NCBI RefSeq assembly: GCF_025947065.1
Contig: NZ_CP109994.1
Span: 2,418,001 to 2,482,000, forward strand
Length of the DNA stretch: 64,000 nucleotides
Source: Flavobacterium sp. N1736
GTDB taxonomy: Bacteria > Bacteroidota > Bacteroidia > Flavobacteriales > Flavobacteriaceae
Direction: 5' to 3'
Under the pieces are notes generated by a model, which worked only from the letters and a program-made list of their open reading frames with translations, did no database searches and was not told where the DNA came from. Shown here piece after piece: positions 34,231-44,208 of the stretch (the stretch's first letter is position 1; each line of letters begins with the position of its first letter). Both the position numbers and the translations under genes were made by a program.

Positions 34231-37200
34231 TTATTGTCTAATTATGGTAATGAATCCCTTAATTTTAGGCAATCCATCTCCCAGATTAATTAGATAGTAA
34301 TAGGTATCATCATTTAATGGAGAACCTGTATAAGAACCATCCCAAGTATTATTATAATTATTTTTGGCATATACTATTCTTCCTCCACGATCATACACAG
34401 TGACTGAATTATTTGGATATAAATTAATATCCTTAATTTCCCAATAATCATTTACGCCGTCTCCGTTTGGTGAAAGAATATTTGTTCCTGCAACTTTATC
34501 CGGAAGAACCTTTCTGTTAATAATGACGGTATATGTTTTTTTAGTAATGCCATCTTCGGCAGTAACTTCTACTTTAATTATATTATCGCCTGCAATTAAA
34601 GGCAATTCTCTGCTTTCGCCGTCGTTAACCGCTATTCCGTTTAGTGTCATAACTGCTGATGGATCGCTTAATAAAGAGGTTACGGCAACGCTGGCAATAT
34701 TACTTTCAACTGTTGCCGTATAATTGGTAACAGCGGGATCGAATGCCGGATTTAAAATTCCTTCACTAATAGAAAGATCTACTAATGTCGCATCATTTAA
34801 TACTGCTCTGGTCACTGTAATGGTATAGGTTTTAATTGTAACACCATCCTGCGCCGTAACCTGGGTAACAATTATATTGGGTCCGGTTACCAATGCAATT
34901 GCATTAGATGGATTTCCGGTTGGTACCACTACTCCATTTACGGTTATTGCTGCAGATAAATTTTCTGATGTTGGTGTTATTGTTACTGAATTTGTTTCGC
35001 TGCCAACGGTAGCGGTATAAGAGGTTACATTTGGCGAAAACGCTGGACTTAACACATCATTACTAATTGTTAGGTTTGCCAGATTTGCATCTGATGAAGG
35101 CGTTACGGCTAAAATTCCGTTGACATAACTAATTATATAATTTGAAGATACTGCTCCGCTTACGGTAATTGGATAACTTCCAACCGGACTTGCCGTATTT
35201 GCAGTCGTACTAATTGTTGGCTGTGTTGAAAGATTTGCGTTTGTATCTCCGTTTACAAATCCGGTATAACTTGCCGTTAAAAGCGGGTTTGCTTCTCCAT
35301 AGATTTTCGTTTTATTATCGGCTGTAATAGTCAATAGTGCTTCGGTAATGGTTAGATTTCCATCAACATAACTAATTGTATAATTGTTGGATACTGCCCC
35401 ATTTGCTTTAATTGGATATGTTCCTACTGCGCTTCCCAAACCTGCTATTGTGCTAATTACGGGCTGTGTGGTAAGACTTGCATTTGTATCGCCATTTACA
35501 AATCCTGAATAAGCTGCCGTTAATGCCGGATTTACTGTTCCGTATACTTTGGTATTATCATTGGCTGTAATGGTTAATGCTGCAGTCGTTACCGTTAGAG
35601 TTCCATCAACATAAACAAAAGTATAATTGTTAGATGTGGCTCCGCTTGCGGTAATTGGATAGGTTCCAACTGCACTGTTAATATCTCCCGTTGTTATAAT
35701 TACTGGCTGGGTTGTCAGGCTTGCGCTCGTATCTCCGTTTACAAATCCCGCATAATTCGCTGTCAAAATTGGATTTGCTGTTCCGTAAATTTTCGTCTGA
35801 TTATCTGCTGTAATGGTTAATGTCGCCGCAGTTACCGTCAAAGTCCCGTCAACATAATTAATGACGTAATTAGAAGATAAAGCCCCGCTTGCCGTAATTG
35901 GATACGTTCCTACTGCGCTGTTTAAAACTCCAATTGTAGTGGTTGATGGCTGAGCCGATAAATTAGCATTGGTATCTCCGTTTACAAATCCGGTATAAGT
36001 TAACGTTAAAGGAGGATTTACTTCTCCGTAAATTTTAGTCTCATTATCAGCTGTAATAGTTAGTGTTGCGGTGGTTATTGTTAAACTTCCATCGACATAA
36101 CTAATGGCATAATTAGGAGATAAAGCACCGCTTGCCGTAATTGGAAATATACCTACCGGACTACTTGTATCTGCAATTGTGCTAATTGTTGGCTGAGTGG
36201 TTAAACTAGCTGCTGTATCTCCATTTAAAAACCCTGAATAACTTACTGTTAAATTCGGATTTGCCTCTCCGTATACTTTAGTCGCATCATTTGCTGTAAT
36301 AATCAGCGTCGCCGTAGTTATCGTTAAAGCGCCGTCAACATAATTTATAGTATAATTGTCAGATGTTGCTCCGCTTGCTGTTATTGGGTATATTCCTACT
36401 GCACTATTTATAGTTGCTGTTGTACTAATAACCGGAAGTGTTGTTAGACCGGTTTCTGTATCGCCGTTTACAAAACCTGTATAAGTTGCTGTCAATGCGG
36501 GATTTATTGTTCCGTATGCTTTAGTATCATTATTTGCTGTAATGGTTAATGTTGCTGCTGTTACTGCCAAAGATCCATCTACATATACAACTGTATAATT
36601 GTCTGTTACGGCTCCGCTTGCTGTGATTAAATAAGTTCCTACCGGACTGTTAACATCAGCCTGAGTTGTAACTATTGGCTGGGTTGTTAAGCTGGCGCTG
36701 GTATCGCCATTTACAAATCCGGTAAAACTTACTGTTAAATTTGGATTTACTTCTCCATAAACTTTTGTCTGAGCATCAGCTGTAATGGTTAGAGTTCCTG
36801 TTGTTACGGTTAAAAGTGCATCAACATAATTAATGGTATAATTGTCTGATGCTGCTCCGCTTACCGTAATTGGGTACGTTCCTACTGCACTGTTTACATT
36901 AGCGATAGTACTTATAGTTGGTGCCGTAGTTAAACTAGTACTGGTGTCTCCGTTTACAAATCCTGAATAACTTGCAGTTAAAATTGGATTTATAGTTCCA
37001 TAAACTTTAGTCTGAGCATCGGCTGTAATTGTTAATGTTGCAGTCGATACCGTTAGAGTTCCGTCAACATAAACAAAAGTATAATTGTCAGATACTGCTC
37101 CGTTTACTGTAATTGCATACGTTCCCACGGGGCTTGATGTATTTGCGATTGTTGCAATTGTTGGTAAAGTTGTTAAACTTGCACTCGTATCTCCGTTTAC

Positions 37201-40200
37201 AAATCCGGTATAACTTGCGGTTAAAGCTGGATTTGTTTCTCCGTAAATTTTAGTTTGAGTATCAGCAGTAATCGTTAATTCTGCTTTAGCTATTGCTAAT
37301 GCACCATCAACATAGCTAATTGCATAATTGTTTGATGTCGCCCCGCTTGCAGTAATTGCATATATCCCTGCGGGACTTGCAGTATCTGCAATGGTATTTG
37401 CGGTGGCTTCAGTGGTTAAACTTGTACTCGTATCACCATTTACAAAACCAGAATACATTACGGTTAAAAGAGGATTTGCTTCTCCATAGATTTTAGTTTT
37501 ATTTTCACTCGTAACAACAAGATTTGCTGTATTTACAGCTAAAGTACCATCTACATAAACAATTGTATAATTATCTGATGTTGCCCCGCTTGCGATAATT
37601 GGATAGCTTCCAACTGCACTTGCTGTATTTGCAACTGTACTTATTGTAGGCTGTGTTAATAAATCAGCGCTGGTATCGCCATTTACAAATCCTGTATATG
37701 TTACCGTTAATGTTGGATTTACTTCTCCGTAAATCTTAGCTTTATTTTCGACCGTTATAGTCAGCAAAGTAGAAGAAGTTACACTTAATGTTCCTGCAAC
37801 TTCATTAATACTATAATTAGATGCTGTCGCCCCGCTTACGGTAATTGGATAATCTCCCACAGGACTTCCTGTAACGGCTGTAGTACTTAGTATTGCGGGA
37901 GTGGTAAGATTAGCTTCTGTATCGCCATTTAAAAATCCGGTGTAAGTTGCTGTTAAAACCGGATTTATATCTCCGTAAACTTTATTCTTATTATCTGCCG
38001 TAATCGTTAATGATGCAGTTGTTACTGTTAAAGTTCCATCAACATATGTAAATGTATAATTTGAAGATACTGCTCCGTTTGCTGTAATTGCATACGTTCC
38101 AACGGGGCTTAATACATCTGCAAGTGTAGTTATCGTTGGTAAAGTAGTTAAACCTGCACTGGTATCTCCATTTACAAACCCTGAATAACTGGCTGTTAAT
38201 GTTGGATTTGCTGATCCATAAACTTTAGTCTGAGCATCGGCTGTAACCGTTAATACTGCAGTTGTTACTGTTAAAGTTCCATCAACATAAACAAATGTAT
38301 AATTTGGCGAAACTGCTCCATTTGCTGTAATTGCATACGTTCCAACGGGACTTGATGTATCTGCAAGTGTAGTTATTGTTGGCTGAGTTGTTAAACTTAC
38401 ACTCGTATCACCGTTTACAAATCCTGAATAACTTACTGTTAATGTTGGATTTATAGTTCCATAAACTTTAGTCTGAGCATCGGCTGTAATCGTTAATACT
38501 GCAGTTGTTACTGTTAAAGTTCCATCAACATAAACAAAAGTATAATTTGGCGAAACTGCTCCGTTTGCTGTAATTGCATACGTTCCAACGGGACTTAATA
38601 TATCTGCTAAAGTTGCAATTGTTGGCAGAGTTGTTAAGCTTGCACTCGTATCACCGTTCACAAACCCTGAATAACTTGCTGTTAATGTTGGATTTGCTGC
38701 TCCATAAACCTTAGTCTGAGCATCGGCTGTAATCGTTAATACTGCAGTTGTTACTGTTAGAGTTCCATCAACATAAACAAAAGTATAATTTGGTGAAACT
38801 GCTCCGCTTGCCGTAATCGCATACGTTCCAACCGGACTTAATATATCTGCTAAAGTTGCAATTGTTGGCAGAGTTGTTAAACTTGTACTTGTGTCGCCAT
38901 TTACAAATCCTGAATAACTTGCTGTTAATGTTGGATTTGCTGATCCATAAACTTTAGTCTGAGCATCGGCTGTAATCGTTAATACTGCAGTTGTTACCGT
39001 TAGAGTTCCATCGACATAACTAATTGCATAATTGCTGGATGTAGCTCCATTTGCTGTAATTGCATAAGTTCCAACTACACTTGCTGTATTTGCAATTGTA
39101 TTTGCGGTGGCAGCTGTCGTTAAACTCGTGCTTGCATCACCATTTACAAAACCGGAATATGTTACGGTTAAAACAGGATTTGCCTCTCCGTAAACTTTTG
39201 TTTTATTTTCACTGGTAACAACAAGACTTGCCGTATTTACCGTTAAAGTACCATCTACATAAATAATTGTATAATTATCAGACGTTGCTCCGCTTGCTGT
39301 AATTGCATATGTTCCAACTGCACTTGCTGTATTTGCAACTGTACTTATTATGGGTTGTGTTAACAGGTCAGCGCTCGTATCTCCATTTACAAATCCGCTA
39401 TACGTTACTGTTAATCCAGGATTTGCTTCTCCGTAAATTTTAGACTTGTTTTCGACCGTGATAGTTAATATTGTTGAACCGCCTACAGTTAATGAACCAT
39501 CTACATAATTAATACTATAATTAGAAGAAACTGCTCCGCTCGCTGTAATTGGATAAGTTCCAACCGGACTACTTGTAACAGCTGTGGTATTTAATATTGG
39601 CGGAGTGGTAAGATTAAGTTCCGTGTCACCATTTACAAATCCGATATAACTTGCGGTTAAAACTGGATTTACATCACCATAAACTTTGCCTTTATTATCA
39701 GCCGTTATCGTAAGCGTTGCAGTAGTTATGGTTAAAATTCCATCAGTATAACTAATTGTATAATTTGGCGAAACTGCTCCGCTTGCTGTAATTGCATACG
39801 TTCCAACGGGGCTTGATGTATCTGCTAAAGTTACAATTGTTGGCAGAGTTGTTAAACTTGTACTTGTATCGCCATTTACAAACCCTGTATAACTTGCGGT
39901 TAATGTTGGATTTATTGCTCCGTAAACTTTTGTCTGGGCATCGGCTGTAATGGTTAATACTGCAGTTGTTACCGTTAGAGTTCCATCAACATAAGTAAAT
40001 GTATAATTTGAAGATGTTGCTCCGCTTGCTGTAATTGCATATGTTCCAACGGGGCTTGATATATCTGCTAAAGTTGCAATTGTTGCCGGAGTCGTTAAAT
40101 TCGTTACTGTATCGCCATTTACAAATCCTGAATAGCTGGTTGTTAAAGTTGGATTTGCTGATCCATAAACTTTAGTTTGAACATCGGCTGTAATTATTAA

Positions 40201-43200
40201 TACTGCAGTTGTTACCGTTAAAGTTCCATCAACATAAGTAAATGTATAATTTGGCGAAACTGCTCCATTTGCTGTTATTGCATATGTTCCAACCGGACTT
40301 GTTGTATCTGCAACTGAACTGGCGATTGCCGGAGTCGTTAAACTCGCTACTGTGTCTCCATTTACAAATCCTGAATAACTGGCGGTTAAACTTGGATTTG
40401 ATGACCCATAAACTTTAGTTTGGGCATCGGCTGTAATTGTTAATACTGCTGTGGTTACCGTTAAAGTTCCATCAACATAAGTAAATGTATAATTTGAAGA
40501 TGTGGCTCCGCTTGCCGTAATGGCATAAGTTCCAACCGGACTTGTTGCATCAGCAATTGTACTGGCGATTGCCGGAGTTGTTAAACTCGTTACTGTATCT
40601 CCATTTACAAATCCTGTATAACTTGCCGTTAATGTTGGATTTGCAGATCCGTAAACTTTAGTTTGAGTATCGGCTGTAATTGTTAATACTGCTGTAGTTA
40701 CCGTTAAAGTTCCATCAACATAAGTAAATGTATAATTTGAAGATGTGGCTCCGCTTGCCGTAATTGGATATGTTCCAACGGGACTTGATGCATCGGCAAT
40801 TGTACTGGCGATTGCCGGAGTTGTTAAACTCGTTACTGTATCGCTATTTACAAATCCTGAATAACTAGCTGTTAAAGCTGGATTTATAGTTCCATAAACT
40901 TTAGTCTGGGCATCTGCTGTAATTGTTAATACTGCTGTAGTTACTGTTAAAGTTCCATCAACATAAGTAAATGTATAATTTGAAGATGTCGCGCCGCTTG
41001 CTGTAATTGGATATGTCCCAACTGCGCTGGTTACATCAGCAATTGTACTGGCGATTGCCGGAGTTGTTAAACTCGTTACTGTATCTCCATTTACAAATCC
41101 TGAATAACTAGCTGTTAAAGTTGGGTTTGCAGATCCATAAACTTTAGTTTGAGCATCGGCTGTAATAGTCAACACGGCAGTTGTTACTGTTAGAGTTCCA
41201 TCAACATAAGTAAATGTATAATTTGGCGAAACTGCTCCGCTTGCTGTAATTGCATACGTTCCAACGGGACTTGATGCATCGGCAACTGTACTCGCGATTG
41301 CCGGAGTTGTTAAACTCGTTACTGTATCTCCATTTACAAATCCTGAATAACTTGCCGTTAAAGCTGGGTTTGCAGTCCCATAAACTTTAGTTTGAGCATC
41401 GGCTGTAACCGTTAATACTGCTGTAGTTACCGTTAAAGTTCCATCAACATAAGTAAATGTATAATTTGGCGAAACTGCTCCATTTGCTGTAATGGCATAC
41501 GTTCCAACCGGACTTGTTGTATCTGCTATAGTACTTGCGGTTGCAGGAGTGGTTAAACTCGCTACTGTATCCCCATTTACAAATCCTGAATAACTTGCTG
41601 TTAAAGCTGGGTTTGCAGATCCGTAAACTTTTGTCTGAGCATCGGCTGTAATTGTTAGTACCGCCGTTGTTACCGTTAAAGCTCCATCAACATAAGTAAA
41701 TGTATAATTTGGCGAAACTGCTCCATTTGCTGTAATGGCATACGTTCCAACAGGACTTGTTGTATCTGCTATTGTACTTGCGGTTGCCGGAGTCGTTAAA
41801 CTCGTTACTGTGTCTCCATTTACAAATCCTGAATAACTGGCGGTTAGTGTAGGGTTCGCAGATCCATAAACTTTCGTTTGGGCATCTGCCGTAATCGTTA
41901 ATACTGCTGTATTTACCGTTAAAGTACCATCTACATAAACAATTGTATAATTATCCGATGCTGCTCCGCTTGCTGTAATTGCATACGTTCCAACTGCACT
42001 TGCTGTATCTGCAATTGTACTTATTGTGGGTTGTGTTAACAGGTTAGCACTAGTGTCTCCATTTACAAATCCGCTATAGGTTACTGTTAATGCCGGATTG
42101 GCTTCTCCGTAAATTTTAGACTTATTTTCTACTGTAATAGTCAATATTGTTGAGCCTCCTACGGTTAATGAACCATCTACATAATTGATATTATAATTAG
42201 AAGAAACTGCTCCTGAAACAGTAATCGGGTAGGTTCCTACAGGACTGCCCGTAACTGCTGTGGTATTTAATACTGGCGGAGTAGTAAGGTTGAGTTCTGT
42301 GTCACCATTTACAAATCCGGTAAAACTTGCCGTTAAAACTGGATTTACATCGCCATAAACTTTAGATTTATTATCAGCTGTTATTGTTAATACTGCTGTA
42401 GTTACCGTTAAAGTTCCATCAACATAAGTAAATGTATAATTTGGCGAAACTGCTCCACTTGCTGTAATTGCATACGTTCCAACCGGACTTGTTGTATCTG
42501 CAACTGTACTGGCGATTGCCGGAGTGGTTAAACTCGTTACTGTATCTCCATTTACAAATCCTGTATAACTAGCTGTTAATGTTGGATTTGCTGATCCATA
42601 AACTTTAGTCTGAGCATCTGCCGTAATTGTTAATACTGCAGTTGTCACAGTCAGAGTTCCATCAACATAAGTAAATGTATAATTTGGCGAAACTGCTCCG
42701 TTTGCTGTAATGGCATACGTTCCAACCGGACTTGATGTATCTGCTATTGTACTTGCGGTTGCAGGAGTGGTTAAACTCGCTACTGTATCTCCATTTACAA
42801 ATCCTGAATAACTTGCTGTTAAGGCTGGGTTTACAGATCCGTAAACTTTAGTTTGGGCATCTGCCGTAATTGTTAATACCGCAGTTGTTACAGTCAGAGT
42901 TCCATCAACAAAAGTAAATGTATAATTTGGCGAAACTGCTCCACTTGATGTAATTGCATACGTTCCAACCGGACTTGATGTATCTGCTATTGTACTTGCG
43001 GTTGCAGGAGTGGTTAAACTCGCTACTGTATCTCCATTTACAAATCCCGAATAACTTGCTGTTAAAGCTGGATTTACAGATCCATAAATTTTAGTCTGGG
43101 CATCGGCTGTAATTGTTAGTACCGCCGTTGTTACCGTTAAAGCTCCATCAACATAAGTAAATGTATAATTTGGCGAAACTGCTCCGCTGGCTATAATGGC

Positions 43201-44160
43201 ATATGTTCCAACTGCGCTGGCTGTATCGGCAACTGTACTGGCGATTGCAGGAGTGGTTAAACTCGCAATCGTATCTCCATTTACAAATCCTGTATAACTT
43301 GCTGTTAAGGCTGGGTTTACAGATCCATAAACTTTAGTTTGATTGTCGGCTGTAATTGTTAATACTGCAGTGGTTACTGTTAAAGTTCCATCAACATAAG
43401 TAAATGTATAATTTGAAGATGTCGCTCCACTTGCTGTAATTGCATACGTTCCAACCGGACTTGTTGTATCTGCTAATGTACTTGCGGTTGCAGGAGTCGT
43501 TAAACTCACACTTGTATCGCCATTTACAAATCCTGAATAACTTGCCGTTAATGTTGGATTTGCATCTCCGTAAACTTTACTTTGATTATCTGCCGTGATG
43601 GTTAAATTCGCTTTGGTAACTGTTAAGGTTGCACCTGATGTATAACCAATTGTATAATTATTTGACGTTGCACCACTTACTGTAATTGGATAAACTCCAA
43701 CAGAACTTGCAGTATCTGCTGTTGTTGTGGTTATTGGCAGTGTAATTAAATCTGCTTCTGTATCTCCATTTACAAATCCTGTATAAGTAACCGTTAAAGT
43801 TGGGTTTGCAGATCCATAAACTTTTGTCTGATTATCTGCTGCAATAGCTAAATTAACTGGGTTAACAGTCAAAATTCCGTCAACATAACTGATGTCGTAA
43901 TTAGCATTAACCGCACCGCTTGCTGTAATTGGATAACTCCCAACCGGACTTGCTGCATCTGCTGTTGTAGAAATCGTTGGAGCTGTAGTTAAGCTCGCGA
44001 CGGTATCACCATTAACAAATCCCGTGTAAAATATCGTTAAGGTTGGATTGGCAGCTGCATAAACTTTACTTTTATTATCGGATGTAATTGTCAATACTGC
44101 CGGAGTCACCGTACTAGATGCTGTAGCTAAATTTATAGTAGCCGCGCTATCGCTGGTCAA
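34231..44160 (-). CDS. C-terminal fragment of a giant MBG-repeat adhesin with T9SS type B sorting domain
   Basis: 3309 residues read from a TTG at 44160; no ATG or signal peptide is present, because this is the continuation of the frame at 44206-48231 beyond an in-frame TGA. It has 37 tandem MBG-type domains (about 81 residues each, with GFVNGDT and YPITASGA/NYTFTYVDG as landmarks; 35093-44097). Two cadherin-like beta-sandwich domains follow (34.5-35.1 kb). It ends in a gliding-motility-type C-terminal domain starting ILSPNGDGVNDYWEIKDI, the type B T9SS signal. As it stands it cannot enter the Sec pathway alone. Probable surface adhesin in the intact allele. Confidence 0.8.
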   Translation of the reverse strand: MTSDSAATINLATASSTVTPAVLTITSDNKSKVYAAANPTLTIFYTGFVNGDTVASLTTAPTISTTADAASPVGSYPITASGAVNANYDISYVDGILTVNPVNLAIAADNQTKVYGSANPTLTVTYTGFVNGDTEADLITLPITTTTADTASSVGVYPITVSGATSNNYTIGYTSGATLTVTKANLTITADNQSKVYGDANPTLTASYSGFVNGDTSVSLTTPATASTLADTTSPVGTYAITASGATSSNYTFTYVDGTLTVTTAVLTITADNQTKVYGSVNPALTASYTGFVNGDTIASLTTPAIASTVADTASAVGTYAIIASGAVSPNYTFTYVDGALTVTTAVLTITADAQTKIYGSVNPALTASYSGFVNGDTVASLTTPATASTIADTSSPVGTYAITSSGAVSPNYTFTFVDGTLTVTTAVLTITADAQTKVYGSVNPALTASYSGFVNGDTVASLTTPATASTIADTSSPVGTYAITANGAVSPNYTFTYVDGTLTVTTAVLTITADAQTKVYGSANPTLTASYTGFVNGDTVTSLTTPAIASTVADTTSPVGTYAITASGAVSPNYTFTYVDGTLTVTTAVLTITADNKSKVYGDVNPVLTASFTGFVNGDTELNLTTPPVLNTTAVTGSPVGTYPITVSGAVSSNYNINYVDGSLTVGGSTILTITVENKSKIYGEANPALTVTYSGFVNGDTSANLLTQPTISTIADTASAVGTYAITASGAASDNYTIVYVDGTLTVNTAVLTITADAQTKVYGSANPTLTASYSGFVNGDTVTSLTTPATASTIADTTSPVGTYAITANGAVSPNYTFTYVDGALTVTTAVLTITADAQTKVYGSANPALTASYSGFVNGDTVASLTTPATASTIADTTSPVGTYAITANGAVSPNYTFTYVDGTLTVTTAVLTVTADAQTKVYGTANPALTASYSGFVNGDTVTSLTTPAIASTVADASSPVGTYAITASGAVSPNYTFTYVDGTLTVTTAVLTITADAQTKVYGSANPTLTASYSGFVNGDTVTSLTTPAIASTIADVTSAVGTYPITASGATSSNYTFTYVDGTLTVTTAVLTITADAQTKVYGTINPALTASYSGFVNSDTVTSLTTPAIASTIADASSPVGTYPITASGATSSNYTFTYVDGTLTVTTAVLTITADTQTKVYGSANPTLTASYTGFVNGDTVTSLTTPAIASTIADATSPVGTYAITASGATSSNYTFTYVDGTLTVTTAVLTITADAQTKVYGSSNPSLTASYSGFVNGDTVASLTTPAIASSVADTTSPVGTYAITANGAVSPNYTFTYVDGTLTVTTAVLIITADVQTKVYGSANPTLTTSYSGFVNGDTVTNLTTPATIATLADISSPVGTYAITASGATSSNYTFTYVDGTLTVTTAVLTITADAQTKVYGAINPTLTASYTGFVNGDTSTSLTTLPTIVTLADTSSPVGTYAITASGAVSPNYTISYTDGILTITTATLTITADNKGKVYGDVNPVLTASYIGFVNGDTELNLTTPPILNTTAVTSSPVGTYPITASGAVSSNYSINYVDGSLTVGGSTILTITVENKSKIYGEANPGLTVTYSGFVNGDTSADLLTQPIISTVANTASAVGTYAITASGATSDNYTIIYVDGTLTVNTASLVVTSENKTKVYGEANPVLTVTYSGFVNGDASTSLTTAATANTIANTASVVGTYAITANGATSSNYAISYVDGTLTVTTAVLTITADAQTKVYGSANPTLTASYSGFVNGDTSTSLTTLPTIATLADILSPVGTYAITASGAVSPNYTFVYVDGTLTVTTAVLTITADAQTKVYGAANPTLTASYSGFVNGDTSASLTTLPTIATLADILSPVGTYAITANGAVSPNYTFVYVDGTLTVTTAVLTITADAQTKVYGTINPTLTVSYSGFVNGDTSVSLTTQPTITTLADTSSPVGTYAITANGAVSPNYTFVYVDGTLTVTTAVLTVTADAQTKVYGSANPTLTASYSGFVNGDTSAGLTTLPTITTLADVLSPVGTYAITANGAVSSNYTFTYVDGTLTVTTASLTITADNKNKVYGDINPVLTATYTGFLNGDTEANLTTPAILSTTAVTGSPVGDYPITVSGATASNYSINEVAGTLSVTSSTLLTITVENKAKIYGEVNPTLTVTYTGFVNGDTSADLLTQPTISTVANTASAVGSYPIIASGATSDNYTIVYVDGTLAVNTANLVVTSENKTKIYGEANPLLTVMYSGFVNGDTSTSLTTEATANTIADTASPAGIYAITASGATSNNYAISYVDGALAIAKAELTITADTQTKIYGETNPALTASYTGFVNGDTSASLTTLPTIATIANTSSPVGTYAITVNGAVSDNYTFVYVDGTLTVSTATLTITADAQTKVYGTINPILTASYSGFVNGDTSTSLTTAPTISTIANVNSAVGTYPITVSGAASDNYTINYVDALLTVTTGTLTITADAQTKVYGEVNPNLTVSFTGFVNGDTSASLTTQPIVTTQADVNSPVGTYLITASGAVTDNYTVVYVDGSLAVTAATLTITANNDTKAYGTINPALTATYTGFVNGDTETGLTTLPVISTTATINSAVGIYPITASGATSDNYTINYVDGALTITTATLIITANDATKVYGEANPNLTVSYSGFLNGDTAASLTTQPTISTIADTSSPVGIFPITASGALSPNYAISYVDGSLTITTATLTITADNETKIYGEVNPPLTLTYTGFVNGDTNANLSAQPSTTTIGVLNSAVGTYPITASGALSSNYVINYVDGTLTVTAATLTITADNQTKIYGTANPILTANYAGFVNGDTSASLTTQPVIITTGDINSAVGTYPITASGATSNNYTFVYVDGTLTVTTAALTITANDNTKVYGTVNPALTAAYSGFVNGDTNASLTTQPVISTIAGLGSAVGTYPIKANGAVSNNYTISYVDGNLTITEALLTITADNKTKIYGEANPLLTASYTGFVNGDTNANLSTQPTISTTANTASPVGSYPITVSGAVSSNYIISYVNGILAVTPSSDANLANLTISNDVLSPAFSPNVTSYTATVGSETNSVTITPTSENLSAAITVNGVVVPTGNPSNAIALVTGPNIIVTQVTAQDGVTIKTYTITVTRAVLNDATLVDLSISEGILNPAFDPAVTNYTATVESNIASVAVTSLLSDPSAVMTLNGIAVNDGESRELPLIAGDNIIKVEVTAEDGITKKTYTVIINRKVLPDKVAGTNILSPNGDGVNDYWEIKDINLYPNNSVTVYDRGGRIVYAKNNYNNTWDGSYTGSPLNDDTYYYLINLGDGLPKIKGFITIIRQ

Positions 44161-44205
44161 AACTACATCTCCTGAATAACTTCCTACATCAATTGTACCT
44201 TTTAA

Positions 44206-44208
44206 TCA
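44206..44208 (-). other. In-frame TGA codon splitting the adhesin
   Basis: The minus strand reads CCAGTATATATT-TGA-TTAAAA. No frame change occurs on either side, so a single base (C to T in CGA) explains the break. Confidence 0.85.

Noticed and set aside
35093..44097. Periodic repeats considered as a CRISPR array
   Set aside because: The 243-bp units are fully coding, in frame and protein-conserved (MBG domains); there are no short repeats with unique spacers.
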